From NCBI RefSeq assembly GCF_000970085.1, contig NZ_CP009506.1:3534001-3598000 (forward strand): a stretch of DNA of 64,000 bases. The letters are read 5' to 3'. Positions 8,241 to 17,299 of this stretch are shown here, one piece after another; positions within the stretch are counted from its first letter, which is position 1; each line of letters opens with the position of its first letter. The position numbers and the translations under genes were made by a program. The notes below the pieces were generated by a model. That model had not been told where the DNA came from. It saw only the letters and a program-made list of their open reading frames with translations, and did no database searches. The DNA is from Methanosarcina siciliae T4/M. GTDB lineage: Archaea > Halobacteriota > Methanosarcinia > Methanosarcinales > Methanosarcinaceae.

Positions 8241-9461
8241 TTATTCATACCTCAATGCATCTACTGGCTTTAACTTCGAGGCCCTGTACGCAGGCACCAC
8301 CCCTGAGACAATACCTATTGTGACTGCAAGGACCAGGCCTTCAACTATTAGATGAAGACTGACTCCGCTTCCAGAAGTCATTTGCCCCATCATTGCCTGA
8401 AGCCCGGATGAAACAAAGGCGCCCAGTGTAACTCCCAGGATACCTCCAACAAAGCCTACCATTGCGGAATTGAAAAGGAAAATCATGAGGATATCCCTGT
8501 TTTTCGCTCCAATGGCTTTCATAGTCCCTATCTCCTTTGTCTTTTCCAGGACTGAAGTAAACATGGTGTTTGCAATCCCCACGGCTCCTACAAGGAGGGA
8601 AACGGCTGCAATAGCTCCCAGGAAGAGGGTCATCGAACTCGTCATCTCGGTAACGGACTCAGCCATAGACTTTGAAGCGCTTACGGAAAAGTCCCGGTCA
8701 TCTTCCTGAATAATATGCCTTGAGATCATGAGCTTGTCCTCAATATCTTCCATCAGCCCGTCTACCAGGTCTTCACTCTTGGCTTTTACCGTGATAGTAT
8801 CGAAGACATCGTCTTCCGCATCGTCAATTATGTTTACTGCCGCATCGATTGGCATGTAAATGCTTCTGTCACCCCACCCCTCTTCCGTAAGGATACCGAC
8901 AACTCGCACCGATTTCCCGTTGATTGCTATTACCTGATTGACTCCAACTTCCTGATCATAAGTATCACTGGCAACACCGCTTCCTATGACTGCTACATAT
9001 TTGTCAGACGGTTCAAGCAACCTTCCTGATTGTGTTTCCAGCGTGGTCATATACTGCCAGACCTGGGGATCCACTCCTGTGATTGTCATAGTAGCATTTT
9101 CCCCTGCATAAACCACCGGTTCGCTGCCGGAAATCTGCCCGGCTATATATTCGATTCCGTCCAGACCTTGAAGCGCCGTGATATCATCATCGGTTAATTC
9201 GACATCAGTTGATGTGCCTCCCATTCCTGGGGGGCCTGGCATGTTTGAAGATGCTCTGGTATATCCTGGGGAAATGGTAATTAGGGTCAGGTCCATTTCG
9301 GCAAGTCTGCTCTGCACCTGTTCTTCCATCGCCTCTCCCAGAGAAAGGATTCCAACAACAGACCCGATCCCGATAACTATCCCGATAATGGTCAGCCAGC
9401 TCCTGAGTTTACTGTGCAGGAGCATGTTAAGACCCATTTTCAGGTAGGTTGAATTTCTCAT
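8241..9461 (-). CDS. MacB-like ABC transporter permease
   Basis: A 406-residue FtsX/MacB-type permease. It has an N-terminal membrane helix (about 22-45), a large extracytoplasmic MacB periplasmic-core domain (about 46-270), and three C-terminal membrane helices (about 280-310, 330-360 and 370-395) with the conserved cytoplasmic motif TKEIGTMKAIGAKNRDILMI near residues 311-330. The ATG is preceded by GGAAGGA. It is the last gene of a minus-strand operon with the CARDB-type surface protein and the ATPase. Such mechanotransmission ABC systems do not move substrate through the membrane core; they act on extracytoplasmic substrates or envelope proteins. The substrate is unknown. Confidence 0.9.
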   Translation of the reverse strand: MRNSTYLKMGLNMLLHSKLRSWLTIIGIVIGIGSVVGILSLGEAMEEQVQSRLAEMDLTLITISPGYTRASSNMPGPPGMGGTSTDVELTDDDITALQGLDGIEYIAGQISGSEPVVYAGENATMTITGVDPQVWQYMTTLETQSGRLLEPSDKYVAVIGSGVASDTYDQEVGVNQVIAINGKSVRVVGILTEEGWGDRSIYMPIDAAVNIIDDAEDDVFDTITVKAKSEDLVDGLMEDIEDKLMISRHIIQEDDRDFSVSASKSMAESVTEMTSSMTLFLGAIAAVSLLVGAVGIANTMFTSVLEKTKEIGTMKAIGAKNRDILMIFLFNSAMVGFVGGILGVTLGAFVSSGLQAMMGQMTSGSGVSLHLIVEGLVLAVTIGIVSGVVPAYRASKLKPVDALRYE

Positions 9462-9496
9462 CTTGCATCCTTCCGTTTTCTGTGGATGTTGATCTT

Positions 9497-10930
9497 TCAG
9501 TCTTTTGACATCTCATGGACGTATTTCTGCTCTTCGGGCTTTTTGCTATCCGCAGTTATTCTGTTGACTTCAGGCTTCTTGTTCCCGGGTTTTTTCTCTT
9601 TTCTTTCCCGTATCTTTTCCTGTATTTTCTTCCGGTACACGAATGCTCCGCCCGCAAGTATTATAACCGCGATATAGGGTAGGTACGAAGTGATGCCACC
9701 GCTATTGCCAGGTCTTCCCATCTGAGCAGTCCTGGTTCCACCGGTAATCTCGAGTTCTACTTCCTTATCGACGGTTATTCTCTCTCCTTTTGCATCCGTA
9801 TATTCAATCTGGACTAACAGGGGATTGTTTTCCACGGAGGCAGCGGTTAAATTTCCTCCTTCAGTACTTGCTTTTGCAGTACCCGGTCCATCTGTACTAC
9901 CTTCAGCTCCTAAGGCACCCTGTGTGCTCGCAACGTCAAAGGTAGTGATTGTATAGTCTCCTTTCTCAAGGTTCCCTACAATCGTTGAGGAACTCCCCGA
10001 TACCTTGTAATTTTCCTGGTCCGGAACCGAGACTTTCACTGAATATGCGATGTTGTTGCCCACATTTGCAACCGAAAGTGAAATTTCTCCTTCATCGCTC
10101 TCTGAGAAGGAAACGTCAAAGTCGGTTTCACCGCCTACGAAAACCCCTGCTGTAGTATTGATAGTTTGTTCATTTGAGTCATAGTCTTCAAGGGTAAGGG
10201 TTATGTCCAGAGTATAAAGTCCGGGATCTGCGTTTACATCTGCCATTACCGAATAAGTAACGGTTACGGACTCCCCTGCATCCAGGTACTTGATGTACTT
10301 GGTGTTGTCCGAGTAAACCGGCAGGATCACTCCGTCAGGGTCTTTCCAGGAAACAACCATATTCTTCAGGGGGGAAGTCCCGGTGTTCGTTACGATGAAC
10401 TCGAGAGTCTCTTCTTTTGCAATATCGATATTAGCCTTGTCTATGGTCACAATCTGAGCATATTCTTTTCCTCTGACCTCGATATTGACAGTTTTTGTAG
10501 TGGTGTATGTAGTTGCCGAGGATCCTGATCCGGTTTTATAGGTTGTTACAATGTCTATATCGTATGTATCAGCAGATGCGTTGGTATCTGTCATGAGTTT
10601 GAATTTGAGGACAGCTCCCTCGTCATCGTCCTGCCGGGCATTCAGGTACGAAACCGTCTTTACAAGGTTTTCTCCTGAAATTTTGCTGAAAGGATATTCC
10701 GGGTTAACGGTGACCGTAATATCTTTTGCATCCTTTGTTCCCACATTCTGAACGCTAACAGTAAGTTCGACTGGTTCTCCTGGGCGAGCATAGTCCGGGT
10801 TCTGATTAGTAAGGCTTACCTCCAGGGATGAGGAAGTTATGGCCCCGTTTGATCCTAATGCTGTGCCAGTCCCCAGACATGCAAATGCTGAAATCAGCAG
10901 TAAAATTGTTAATAAAGAAAATTTTTTCAT
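9497..10930 (-). CDS. CARDB/COG1361-type secreted surface protein with C-terminal membrane anchor
   Basis: A 477-residue protein with an N-terminal signal peptide (about 1-26, ending near GTALGSNG). It carries three to four immunoglobulin-like CARDB/COG1361 repeats: the phrases PGEPVELTVSVQNVGTKDAK, ETLEFIVTNTGTSPLKNMVV and EISLSVANVGNNIAYSVKVS mark successive domains. A membrane helix near 420-440 (YLPYIAVIILAGGAFV) is followed by a Lys/Glu-rich cytoplasmic tail. It lies between the ATPase and permease genes with short spacers and its own GAGGGA ribosome binding site. In archaea such proteins often accompany MacB-type permeases, where they may play the adaptor role that MacA plays in Gram-negative bacteria; that role is inference. 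Confidence 0.85.
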   Translation of the reverse strand: MKKFSLLTILLLISAFACLGTGTALGSNGAITSSSLEVSLTNQNPDYARPGEPVELTVSVQNVGTKDAKDITVTVNPEYPFSKISGENLVKTVSYLNARQDDDEGAVLKFKLMTDTNASADTYDIDIVTTYKTGSGSSATTYTTTKTVNIEVRGKEYAQIVTIDKANIDIAKEETLEFIVTNTGTSPLKNMVVSWKDPDGVILPVYSDNTKYIKYLDAGESVTVTYSVMADVNADPGLYTLDITLTLEDYDSNEQTINTTAGVFVGGETDFDVSFSESDEGEISLSVANVGNNIAYSVKVSVPDQENYKVSGSSSTIVGNLEKGDYTITTFDVASTQGALGAEGSTDGPGTAKASTEGGNLTAASVENNPLLVQIEYTDAKGERITVDKEVELEITGGTRTAQMGRPGNSGGITSYLPYIAVIILAGGAFVYRKKIQEKIRERKEKKPGNKKPEVNRITADSKKPEEQKYVHEMSKD

Positions 10931-10939
10931 TTTTATCCC

Positions 10940-11893
10940 TCAATTCCTATCCGATTCATTTATTGTACCTGATTCGTTTTTCGTGCGTGTTTCAATTCTT
11001 TCGATCTCGCCGTCTCTGATGTACACAACTCTTGTTGCGTATTTTACAAGTTCAAGGTCGTGGGTGACGATAATGATAGTTTTTCTTTCCTTTTCGTGCA
11101 GCCCGTCAAGAAATTCCAGGATGTAGTCCCCGGTCTTGCTGTCCAGGTTCCCTGTTGGTTCGTCTGCCAGGATTATAGGTGGATTCACGGCCAGGGAACG
11201 GGCTATAGCGACTCTCTGCCTCTGCCCGCCTGAAAGCTGGGAAGGCAGGTTTTTTTTCTTGTTCGAAAGCCCGACAATTTCAAGCAGGTATTCGGCCTTT
11301 TTTCGGGATAAATGTGCATCTTCTTCCTGAAACTCCAGCGGCAAAAGCACATTCTCTTCCGTACTCAGCGTGGGAAGGAGGTTAAAACTCTGGAAAATAA
11401 AGCCGATCATCTGCCCCCTGATGCGGGCAAGCTCGGATTCCTCAAGTGTTGAGATGTCATTTGAATTTAGGTAAACAGTGCCCTCTGAAGGTATGTCGAG
11501 ACAGCCCAGAAGGTTCATAAGTGTACTTTTTCCACTTCCGCTGGGGCCGAGTACTACAAGAAATTCCCCTTCGTAGATCTCCAGATCTATCCCTTTTAAG
11601 GCTGCAAACTCAACCTCCCCCATCTGGTAAATTTTCCAGACATCAGTTAGTTTGATAAGTGGTTCACTTTCGTCCCTGGTGAGTCTTCTCCTTTCAGAGT
11701 TTTTGAAAAACTCGGTGGTTGAACTTCTTTCCGGGTTTTGCAGTTCCTCCCATGAACCACTTTCCTCTGAATCATTTTCCTCTGAGCCATTCTCGGATTC
11801 GTCGTAGAAACTTGCAGTTTTTTCGAGCGAATCCATAATTTTTGAGGGATTTAACTTCGTTTTGAAGTTATCTATGATGTTAGTAAGTGTCAT
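10940..11893 (-). CDS. MacB/LolD-type ABC transporter ATP-binding protein
   Basis: A 317-residue ATPase of the MacB/LolD class. Walker A is GPSGSGKST (116-124), the signature LSGGQRQRVA is at about 220-229, and Walker B is IILADEPTG (about 240-248), followed by the D-loop NLDSKTG. It has an unusual acidic Ser/Glu-rich N-terminal extension of about 78 residues before the first ABC strand; the normal family start would be near PLIKLTDVWK. ATG 11893 has a GAGGT ribosome binding site, so the extension is probably translated. It is the first gene of the operon. The tail (after about 295) is also polar and non-conserved. Confidence 0.92.
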   Translation of the reverse strand: MTLTNIIDNFKTKLNPSKIMDSLEKTASFYDESENGSEENDSEESGSWEELQNPERSSTTEFFKNSERRRLTRDESEPLIKLTDVWKIYQMGEVEFAALKGIDLEIYEGEFLVVLGPSGSGKSTLMNLLGCLDIPSEGTVYLNSNDISTLEESELARIRGQMIGFIFQSFNLLPTLSTEENVLLPLEFQEEDAHLSRKKAEYLLEIVGLSNKKKNLPSQLSGGQRQRVAIARSLAVNPPIILADEPTGNLDSKTGDYILEFLDGLHEKERKTIIIVTHDLELVKYATRVVYIRDGEIERIETRTKNESGTINESDRN

Positions 11894-12064
11894 GGATTAC
11901 CTCTAAAAAGCTAATTGTATCCGGGTTTAATTTTTCAGGCCGTGTCTTACCTTTCTAGGGCGGCTTAGTTTCATTTTTTGGAGATTTGGGCTTTTCTGGT
12001 TCATTATATTCATCTTTTCAATAAACGGTTTCATGGTACGGTTTGATGATCCATTTCTGAGTTG

Positions 12065-13492
12065 TCAGATGTGTAACGGTTTATCTGTCACTTCCAACTC
12101 CCGGGTAACTTTTGAAGAAGTTATACTCTTTTTGAAAATCCTGTATATCCTGAAAAGCATAAATCCGGAAAGCAGGAACGCAAGTAGGTCTGAAACCGGA
12201 AAAGCTGCCCAGACCCCGTTTAAAGCGTAGAAACGGGGAAGAAGGATAACTGCAGGAATCAGGAAGAGAAGCTGCCGACTAACAGAAAGAATGAATGCCG
12301 GTCTGGCTTTTCCAAGTGCCTGGAAAAGGGTGGTTGTAACTACATTCAAACCTATCAAAGGTGTTCCCAGGAACATAATTCTTGCAGCAATTTTCCCAAG
12401 CTCCAGATATTCCGGATCTGCACTGAAAATAACGAGAAGTTTTTCTGCGAAGAGATAAACGATGAGCAAGCCAAAAAGTCCAAAAGTCGTTGCCGCTACC
12501 AAAGCCAGTTTTACGGCCTCGACTATTCTCTCATATTTCTTTGCTCCGTAGTTAAACCCGACAATCGGTTGCAGGCCAAAGGCCATACCCAGAAGGGGCA
12601 GGAAGATGAAGGAATTAATTTTCATTGTTATGCCGAAAACGGCAATTGCTACATCCCCTCCGTAATCTGCAAGCGCGTTATACACGAAAATCATCATTAA
12701 ACTGTTCGCGCTTTCCATTACAAAGGACCCGGTGCCAATAGCCCCGATTTCCTTTATGATTTTCAGGTCCGGTTTCAAGGTTTCTGACCTGAAATAAACA
12801 GACCCATTTCCCTTAAGGTAGTACAGCAGGAGAAAGACTGAAGCTACGGCCTGAGACAGTACGGTTGCAACTGCAGCACCTTCAACCCCCATCCCGAAAC
12901 CAAACATGAAGACCGGATCAAGTAAGATGTTGAGGCCGCCGCCTATAAGCATTGCATTCATTGCAAAGCGGGCATTTCCTTCGGACCTGACAATATTCTG
13001 AACAGCCACTCCGAATACAAAGAAAATACCTCCCAAAATTATAATGTTAAGATAATCTCTCGCATATGGAAGGACTCCGGAAGTTGCTCCGAACACTCTT
13101 AGAATCGGTTCAAGATAGAGAAGGCAGGGGACGGCTATAAGCACGCTTAAAATTAAACTCAGGGAAAAAACGTTTCCAAGAGTTCTCTCAGCTTTTTTGT
13201 TTTCCCTTGCTCCAAGGGCACGGGAGATTATGGAGGAGCCACCTGTTCCGAGGACAATTCCAAAAGCCATTATTATCATCTGGACCGGAAAAGCTATCGA
13301 AAGCCCACCAATGGCCTGGACACTTTCCGTTCCATAGGCCAATCCTACAAAAAAGGTGTCGACAACATTGTAGATGGCCTGTACCAGCATTCCTATTACT
13401 ACAGGAATTGAGAGTTTGAACAGGAGTTTTCCTATGCTCTCTTTTCCCAGAAACTCACTTTTTACTTCCATGTTTTTCGTCTCTGTCTTCAT
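12065..13492 (-). CDS. MATE family efflux transporter
   Basis: A 475-residue protein with twelve predicted membrane helices in two similar halves. The MATE N-terminal phrase LSIPVVIGMLVQAIYNVVDT lies near residues 28-47 and the second-half marker GMAFGLQPIVGFNYGAKKYE near 304-323. MATE pumps export cationic drugs or metabolites using Na+ or H+ gradients. It lies 22 bases downstream of the MarR gene on the same strand, so it is probably co-transcribed with it and controlled by it. The substrate is unknown; MepA/NorM-like is the best class. Confidence 0.92.
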   Translation of the reverse strand: MKTETKNMEVKSEFLGKESIGKLLFKLSIPVVIGMLVQAIYNVVDTFFVGLAYGTESVQAIGGLSIAFPVQMIIMAFGIVLGTGGSSIISRALGARENKKAERTLGNVFSLSLILSVLIAVPCLLYLEPILRVFGATSGVLPYARDYLNIIILGGIFFVFGVAVQNIVRSEGNARFAMNAMLIGGGLNILLDPVFMFGFGMGVEGAAVATVLSQAVASVFLLLYYLKGNGSVYFRSETLKPDLKIIKEIGAIGTGSFVMESANSLMMIFVYNALADYGGDVAIAVFGITMKINSFIFLPLLGMAFGLQPIVGFNYGAKKYERIVEAVKLALVAATTFGLFGLLIVYLFAEKLLVIFSADPEYLELGKIAARIMFLGTPLIGLNVVTTTLFQALGKARPAFILSVSRQLLFLIPAVILLPRFYALNGVWAAFPVSDLLAFLLSGFMLFRIYRIFKKSITSSKVTRELEVTDKPLHI

Positions 13493-13514
13493 TCTCAGTC
13501 GCTATTTACTCCGT

Positions 13515-13970
13515 TCAATAAGGATTTTCAGATGGGGGTTCAAACCCTGGTTCGAAGAATTTTAATGCAGCTTTACGGGCCAGTAGTCTGAAAATTTCTT
13601 TTTCTTCCGGTGTAAAATCCGAAAAAAGGGCATCAATAAAAGAAACCAGTTTTTCAAAAATTACACATCTCATTTCCTTCCCTTTTTCTGTCAGGTAAAC
13701 CTTGTAAGCCCGGAGGTCATTTTCGTCCTTTTCCCTGTACACATACCCTTCTTTTTCCAGGTTCCGGATTGCCCTTGTGCTTGTCGCTTTGCTTACTTTC
13801 AACATTCTTGCAAGGTATTCCTGAGAGATGCCGTCTCTGTGGTATAAAACCATTAAAAAATCATATTGCCCGCTTCCAATCCTGTAAATTTCGAGTTCTT
13901 TTGCCATGTACTCTTGATGGATCCGGTAGATGTGGACAATCGGGCCGAATATTTCTCTTGGGTCCGCCAT
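13515..13970 (-). CDS. MarR family transcriptional regulator
   Basis: A 151-residue winged-helix protein. The DNA-binding core spans about residues 35-100: SQEYLARMLKVSKATSTRAI is the helix-turn-helix and EKEGYVYREKDENDLRAY the wing. I chose ATG 13970 over ATG 13988 because AGGA lies six bases upstream of it, while the first ATG has no ribosome binding site. It precedes the MATE pump, the common drug-pump/repressor arrangement. Two palindromes at 14032-14049 and 14077-14104 lie in its promoter region and are the likely operators, so it probably represses its own operon until a ligand binds. Confidence 0.9.
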   Translation of the reverse strand: MADPREIFGPIVHIYRIHQEYMAKELEIYRIGSGQYDFLMVLYHRDGISQEYLARMLKVSKATSTRAIRNLEKEGYVYREKDENDLRAYKVYLTEKGKEMRCVIFEKLVSFIDALFSDFTPEEKEIFRLLARKAALKFFEPGFEPPSENPY

Positions 13971-14031
13971 AATTTTTCCTTTCTTCATTTATTGAACTGA
14001 AAGTTTTTTTGAAATCAGGTTATTTAACGAA

Positions 14032-14049
14032 TAGTTTCATGTGAAACTA
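14032..14049. promoter_or_regulatory. Operator palindrome 1 (probable MarR site)
   Basis: TAGTTTCA-TG-TGAAACTA is a perfect 8+2+8 inverted repeat. It lies 62 bases upstream of the proposed MarR start and shares its half-site with the palindrome at 14077-14104. Confidence 0.75.
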
Positions 14050-14076
14050 ATGTGATGCTTAATTGTATTATGGGTA

Positions 14077-14104
14077 TATATTAGTTTCGTATGAAACTAA
14101 TATA
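14077..14104. promoter_or_regulatory. Operator palindrome 2 overlapping a TATA element
   Basis: A 12+4+12 inverted repeat with half-site tatattagtttc and centre GTAT. Its centre is 50 bases from that of the first palindrome. It covers the TATA-like stretch, so a bound repressor would block TBP/TFB. Confidence 0.75.
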
Positions 14105-14399
14105 TTGGTGATAATCCTCAACTTTTGGCGTGGGTATCTAACTGCTGAGGATTATTTTATCCAAAATCAAAAATAAGGGACTTATTGATTCTGCCCTCTA
14201 CACAAATTGAGGAATGGCTGAGACGAAAGTTGAAGGTTAGATTAGTAGTGGAGTGTCTGAAGTAAACAAATGGAGAGAAGATATGGAGAAAAGATTTCTA
14301 GCGAAGTACTGAAGTAGTTTCCTGTGTTCGTTTTTCTTTTTTACCCCATATTGCTAATGAGCAGCAATGTTAATGTAGTTTTCCAGTATTACATCCTTT
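14105..14399. other. Intergenic upstream of the beta-propeller gene
   Basis: AT-rich DNA with short broken frames (for example codons for SEVNKWREDMEKRFLAKY ending near 14310) that may be remnants of a lost gene. No intact gene is seen. Confidence 0.3.
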
Positions 14400-15392
14400 A
14401 TGGGGATTAATGTGGGAAACAAAGTAATACATCTAGCACTGGCTTTGATTTTTCTAATAAGCTTTACATCAATAGTAAACGCTGGCAAAGAGACTATGAT
14501 CATAGGTTCGAGGCTAACACTGGGTACATCAATCTATGGCAACATTGTTACATGGGGTGAGACTGCTACTAACTCAGCGAGTATGTATAACCTGACTACT
14601 GGAAATATAACCGGGCTAGGACATGTGGGAACTAGTCCATATATTCAGGGTGATAAAATTACATGGTGGGACGAAGAAAAGGTAATTGTGTATAACATTT
14701 CCACCGGGAAAGAAATTAACATAGAAGGCACCAATACACCAGCGATCTACGGGGATAATCTTGTGTATGTAAGGTCAAAACATGAGGACTGTCAGCCTGC
14801 TTCTAATCAAAATGCCCAGTATAATAGTTTATATTTATACAATCTCAGCACCCATAAAGAAGTTCAACTAACTCCATATACGCATGCTCACTTTGGTTCT
14901 TCTATCTACGAAAATAAGATCGTATGGACACAGGCAAATCGGGTAAATTCAAGCGAACGGAGTACAAACATTTCCATATATGACATACCCACAAAGAGAG
15001 TAAGTGACATCAGCAGAAGTGGTACAGCAAAAGGCGGCAAAATTTACGGAGACATTGTCGTGTGGGTAGAATCCCAAAACGGATCAATGAATATCTATAT
15101 TCGAGATATTACCAAGCATGAAACACGTCAGGTCACTTTTGATGGCAATTCGACCAGTCCAGATGTATATGGTGAAAGAATAGTGTGGGAAAGTGCATAC
15201 AGGGCAGGAAACAACCGGTCAGGTGATATTTATATGTACAATATCTCAACTAATGAGACAACTCGTATTACTAACAGCACTTATGCAAGAGAGCCTGCAA
15301 TTTATGACGATAAAATTGTATACATAGATTCACGCAGTGATCCGGAATACCGGGAAGAAAAAAACATCTATTTGTATAACCTTTCAGCTTGA
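14400..15392 (+). CDS. Secreted TolB/WD40-like beta-propeller repeat protein
   Basis: A 330-residue protein with an N-terminal signal peptide (about 1-28, ending SIVNAG). It has six to seven repeats of about 40-50 residues, each containing a phrase like IYGD-[KN]-[IVL]-V-W: YGDNLVYVRS, YENKIVWTQA, YGDIVVWVES, YGERIVWESA and YDDKIVYIDS. This pattern matches the TolB-like propellers common in Methanosarcina surface proteins. There is no C-terminal anchor, so it is probably secreted or loosely attached. Many N-x-S/T sites suggest glycosylation. The ligand is unknown. It stands alone, with no strong SD. Confidence 0.8.
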   Translation: MGINVGNKVIHLALALIFLISFTSIVNAGKETMIIGSRLTLGTSIYGNIVTWGETATNSASMYNLTTGNITGLGHVGTSPYIQGDKITWWDEEKVIVYNISTGKEINIEGTNTPAIYGDNLVYVRSKHEDCQPASNQNAQYNSLYLYNLSTHKEVQLTPYTHAHFGSSIYENKIVWTQANRVNSSERSTNISIYDIPTKRVSDISRSGTAKGGKIYGDIVVWVESQNGSMNIYIRDITKHETRQVTFDGNSTSPDVYGERIVWESAYRAGNNRSGDIYMYNISTNETTRITNSTYAREPAIYDDKIVYIDSRSDPEYREEKNIYLYNLSA

Positions 15393-15802
15393 AACTTAAG
15401 GAAAAAGCCCTTTTTCGTTATAGAACGGGGTATAAAATCAGAAAGTATCATATAAGTGATAACTGGCAGGTTTGGTTAACTAAATGAGAGATTCAATTCA
15501 GGACTACCTGAAGTGTCTCTCCCGCCTCTTCTTATGCCGCGCCAGGTGTAGATGAGGTTGCTAGGCCCGGAGTAAAAAATGCAAATCACAGACCCATAAC
15601 CTGTTAAACTATTTTTTACTCCAAAATGGCTGAGACCGCCACCATGCAAATAACAATAAACAGGTGTATAAGAAGTATGGAAGGTTGTAAGCCGCTGTAG
15701 CTTTCATAAAAACTTTAGCTGAAAAGCAAAAGCAACCTCAATCAAACCTTTCAATAACCTCTCAAGGCTAATGTACCCTTCAGTCAGATATAAAGTGTCT
15801 TT
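15393..15802. other. Intergenic with a 12-bp inverted repeat
   Basis: GGAGTAAAAAAT at 15569-15580 and ATTTTTTACTCC at 15611-15622 form a perfect 12-base inverted repeat around a 30-base spacer. No gene is seen. Short non-coding frames around 15490-15720 have no domain. Confidence 0.5.
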
Positions 15803-16033
15803 TTACGTTCTTTCGCTTTTAGATATCGTGTTAAAAGTTATCACAAAGCTGGAAATAAATATCAGAGCGATTATTGCATAATTTAAAGGGTTGTTTATAA
15901 ACGTACTGGCAAAAGGACTGGCAATTGAATAATTCGCGGTACGCAGCCCGTAGTAAGCTGCTTCCAGAATTACTGCTATAAGCGAGAATATAACTGCTGC
16001 TATAAAACTGCGGATGATAATATCAGGATTCAT
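15803..16033 (-). CDS. Small two-helix membrane protein
   Basis: A 76-residue protein with two membrane helices (about 8-28 and 50-70) separated by a short loop (YYGLRTANYSIASPFASTFI) and a short charged tail (SKSERT). I do not recognise a family. The ATG has only a weak purine-rich ribosome binding site, and it is not close to another gene on the same strand. The hydrophobic pattern and clean start support a real gene. Confidence 0.5.
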   Translation of the reverse strand: MNPDIIIRSFIAAVIFSLIAVILEAAYYGLRTANYSIASPFASTFINNPLNYAIIALIFISSFVITFNTISKSERT

Positions 16034-16189
16034 TTTCTATCATCTTTTACAACTGCATTCTGAGATATAAATAAGTTTATTTCAACCTCTGTAAAAATCC
16101 TGAAATATTCATTGAAATGGCCCTAGTTTTTAATAAAGGAGGTTAATATCGACTTCAGTTTCGGGAATTTTCTTCTTTATATCGACAAC

Positions 16190-16225
16190 AAGGGCCCTCA
16201 CCGCTTGCGGCAGCAAGCGGCCCTT
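16190..16225. terminator. Strong GC-rich hairpin
   Basis: CCGCTTG/CAAGCGG (16201-16207/16214-16220) is capped by a six-base loop and extended by AAGGGC/GCCCTT (16190-16195/16220-16225, sharing one base). It lies about 80 bases beyond the stop of the minus-strand gene at 16305, so it may end that transcript. There is no T-run directly after it. Confidence 0.45.
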
Positions 16226-16304
16226 CTCGAAATATCTGAAAAAAAGTGTTTGCAAAATAAATTGGGAATATTGGTTTTATTCGACTCAAATTTGATATTG
16301 AGCT

Positions 16305-17117
16305 TTACTTTGTATGTTGAATTTTTAGATCTAATTTTTCATTATACAATTTCAACAGAACATGAATAGATGCAAGGAAGGTGTAAAACATCCAGTCGTA
16401 CCAAGCATCTTTGTCATAACCTCTTTGCTGTTCCCTATTGTGGTGACGGATATCAAATCCGTTTATTATTTTGAAAAGATCACTGTCGTCTTTGTTATCT
16501 AATTTTATGCCAAATTTTCCAAGATATTCTAACACATCACCAAGTGTCCTTACGGCGTCTTTTTTATCTTCAATTGAAGAATTGTAGCGAGAGAACTTTG
16601 AAATTGAATATTTTACCCTTAAGTCAATATTTTCAGGATCATTTGTTTCAATATCTTTTTCAACGAGTGTTTCAAAGCCTAAAGGTGAGAGCTTTAGGAT
16701 TTCTCCATCTTCTGAAAGTTCATATCCTCCATTGTAGTACCTGAGGATATCATTTACCATAGTACGATATACTCTTTGACCATACTTTTTGTCATATTCA
16801 TACACAACCCCTTCAATTGCAAATTCAGATACACCTGCAAAATATTTCCTACTTACATAATCATGAAGGAGTTCTATAACAGAAAATAGGGTCGATTCCT
16901 CATATTTTGCAATATTTTCTTCAATTGGCCAAATGCCCCAAAGACCTAATTTTCGAAAAATGAAAAATTCAGGTTCATGTCCCCAAATTTTTTCACCCCT
17001 CTCAAAAAACATATCCTCAGATAATTGCTTATAAATCCGAAGAAAATAACTACTTAAAATTGGAAGTTCAATTTTAGGAATTGAGTTAAATTCTCTCTCA
17101 GTGTAGTACTTTTTCAT
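16305..17117 (-). CDS. Uncharacterised protein, possibly HEPN-like
   Basis: A 270-residue soluble protein rich in aromatic and charged residues. I do not recognise a family with confidence. The C-terminal third is helical and contains an Arg-His-rich stretch (INGFDIRHHNREQ, near residues 217-229) followed by a Trp/Tyr-rich helix. This resembles the C-terminal HEPN-like domains of AbiJ-type and other abortive-infection proteins, where a conserved Arg/His pair is catalytic, but the spacing does not match the classic R-x4-6-H motif exactly. ATG 17117 follows AGGGGTGATT, a good ribosome binding site. The region is AT-rich and next to another orphan gene, as in defence or accessory islands. Confidence 0.6.
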   Translation of the reverse strand: MKKYYTEREFNSIPKIELPILSSYFLRIYKQLSEDMFFERGEKIWGHEPEFFIFRKLGLWGIWPIEENIAKYEESTLFSVIELLHDYVSRKYFAGVSEFAIEGVVYEYDKKYGQRVYRTMVNDILRYYNGGYELSEDGEILKLSPLGFETLVEKDIETNDPENIDLRVKYSISKFSRYNSSIEDKKDAVRTLGDVLEYLGKFGIKLDNKDDSDLFKIINGFDIRHHNREQQRGYDKDAWYDWMFYTFLASIHVLLKLYNEKLDLKIQHTK

Positions 17118-17250
17118 ATAATCACCCCTGTTACAGACATGGAAACAATAAATATGCCATTTAACAATGGGCGGTAGGATAAAAATAGAGATCTTGATAA
17201 GATATCCGGATTAAAATTCTCGACGCTGCATATGAAATGCAGTTTATAGT

Positions 17251-17278
17251 GGTGGCAACCACCAACAAATTTGGTGGT
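17251..17278. terminator. Overlapping hairpins 3' of the PD-(D/E)XK-like gene
   Basis: GGTGG/CCACC (17251-17255/17259-17263) and ACCACCAA/TTGGTGGT (17258-17265/17271-17278) share bases and exclude each other. They lie about 20 bases beyond the stop of the minus-strand gene at 17300. Probably a transcript-end structure. Confidence 0.45.
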
Positions 17279-17299
17279 GATAAATGCACTGCCTCTTTT

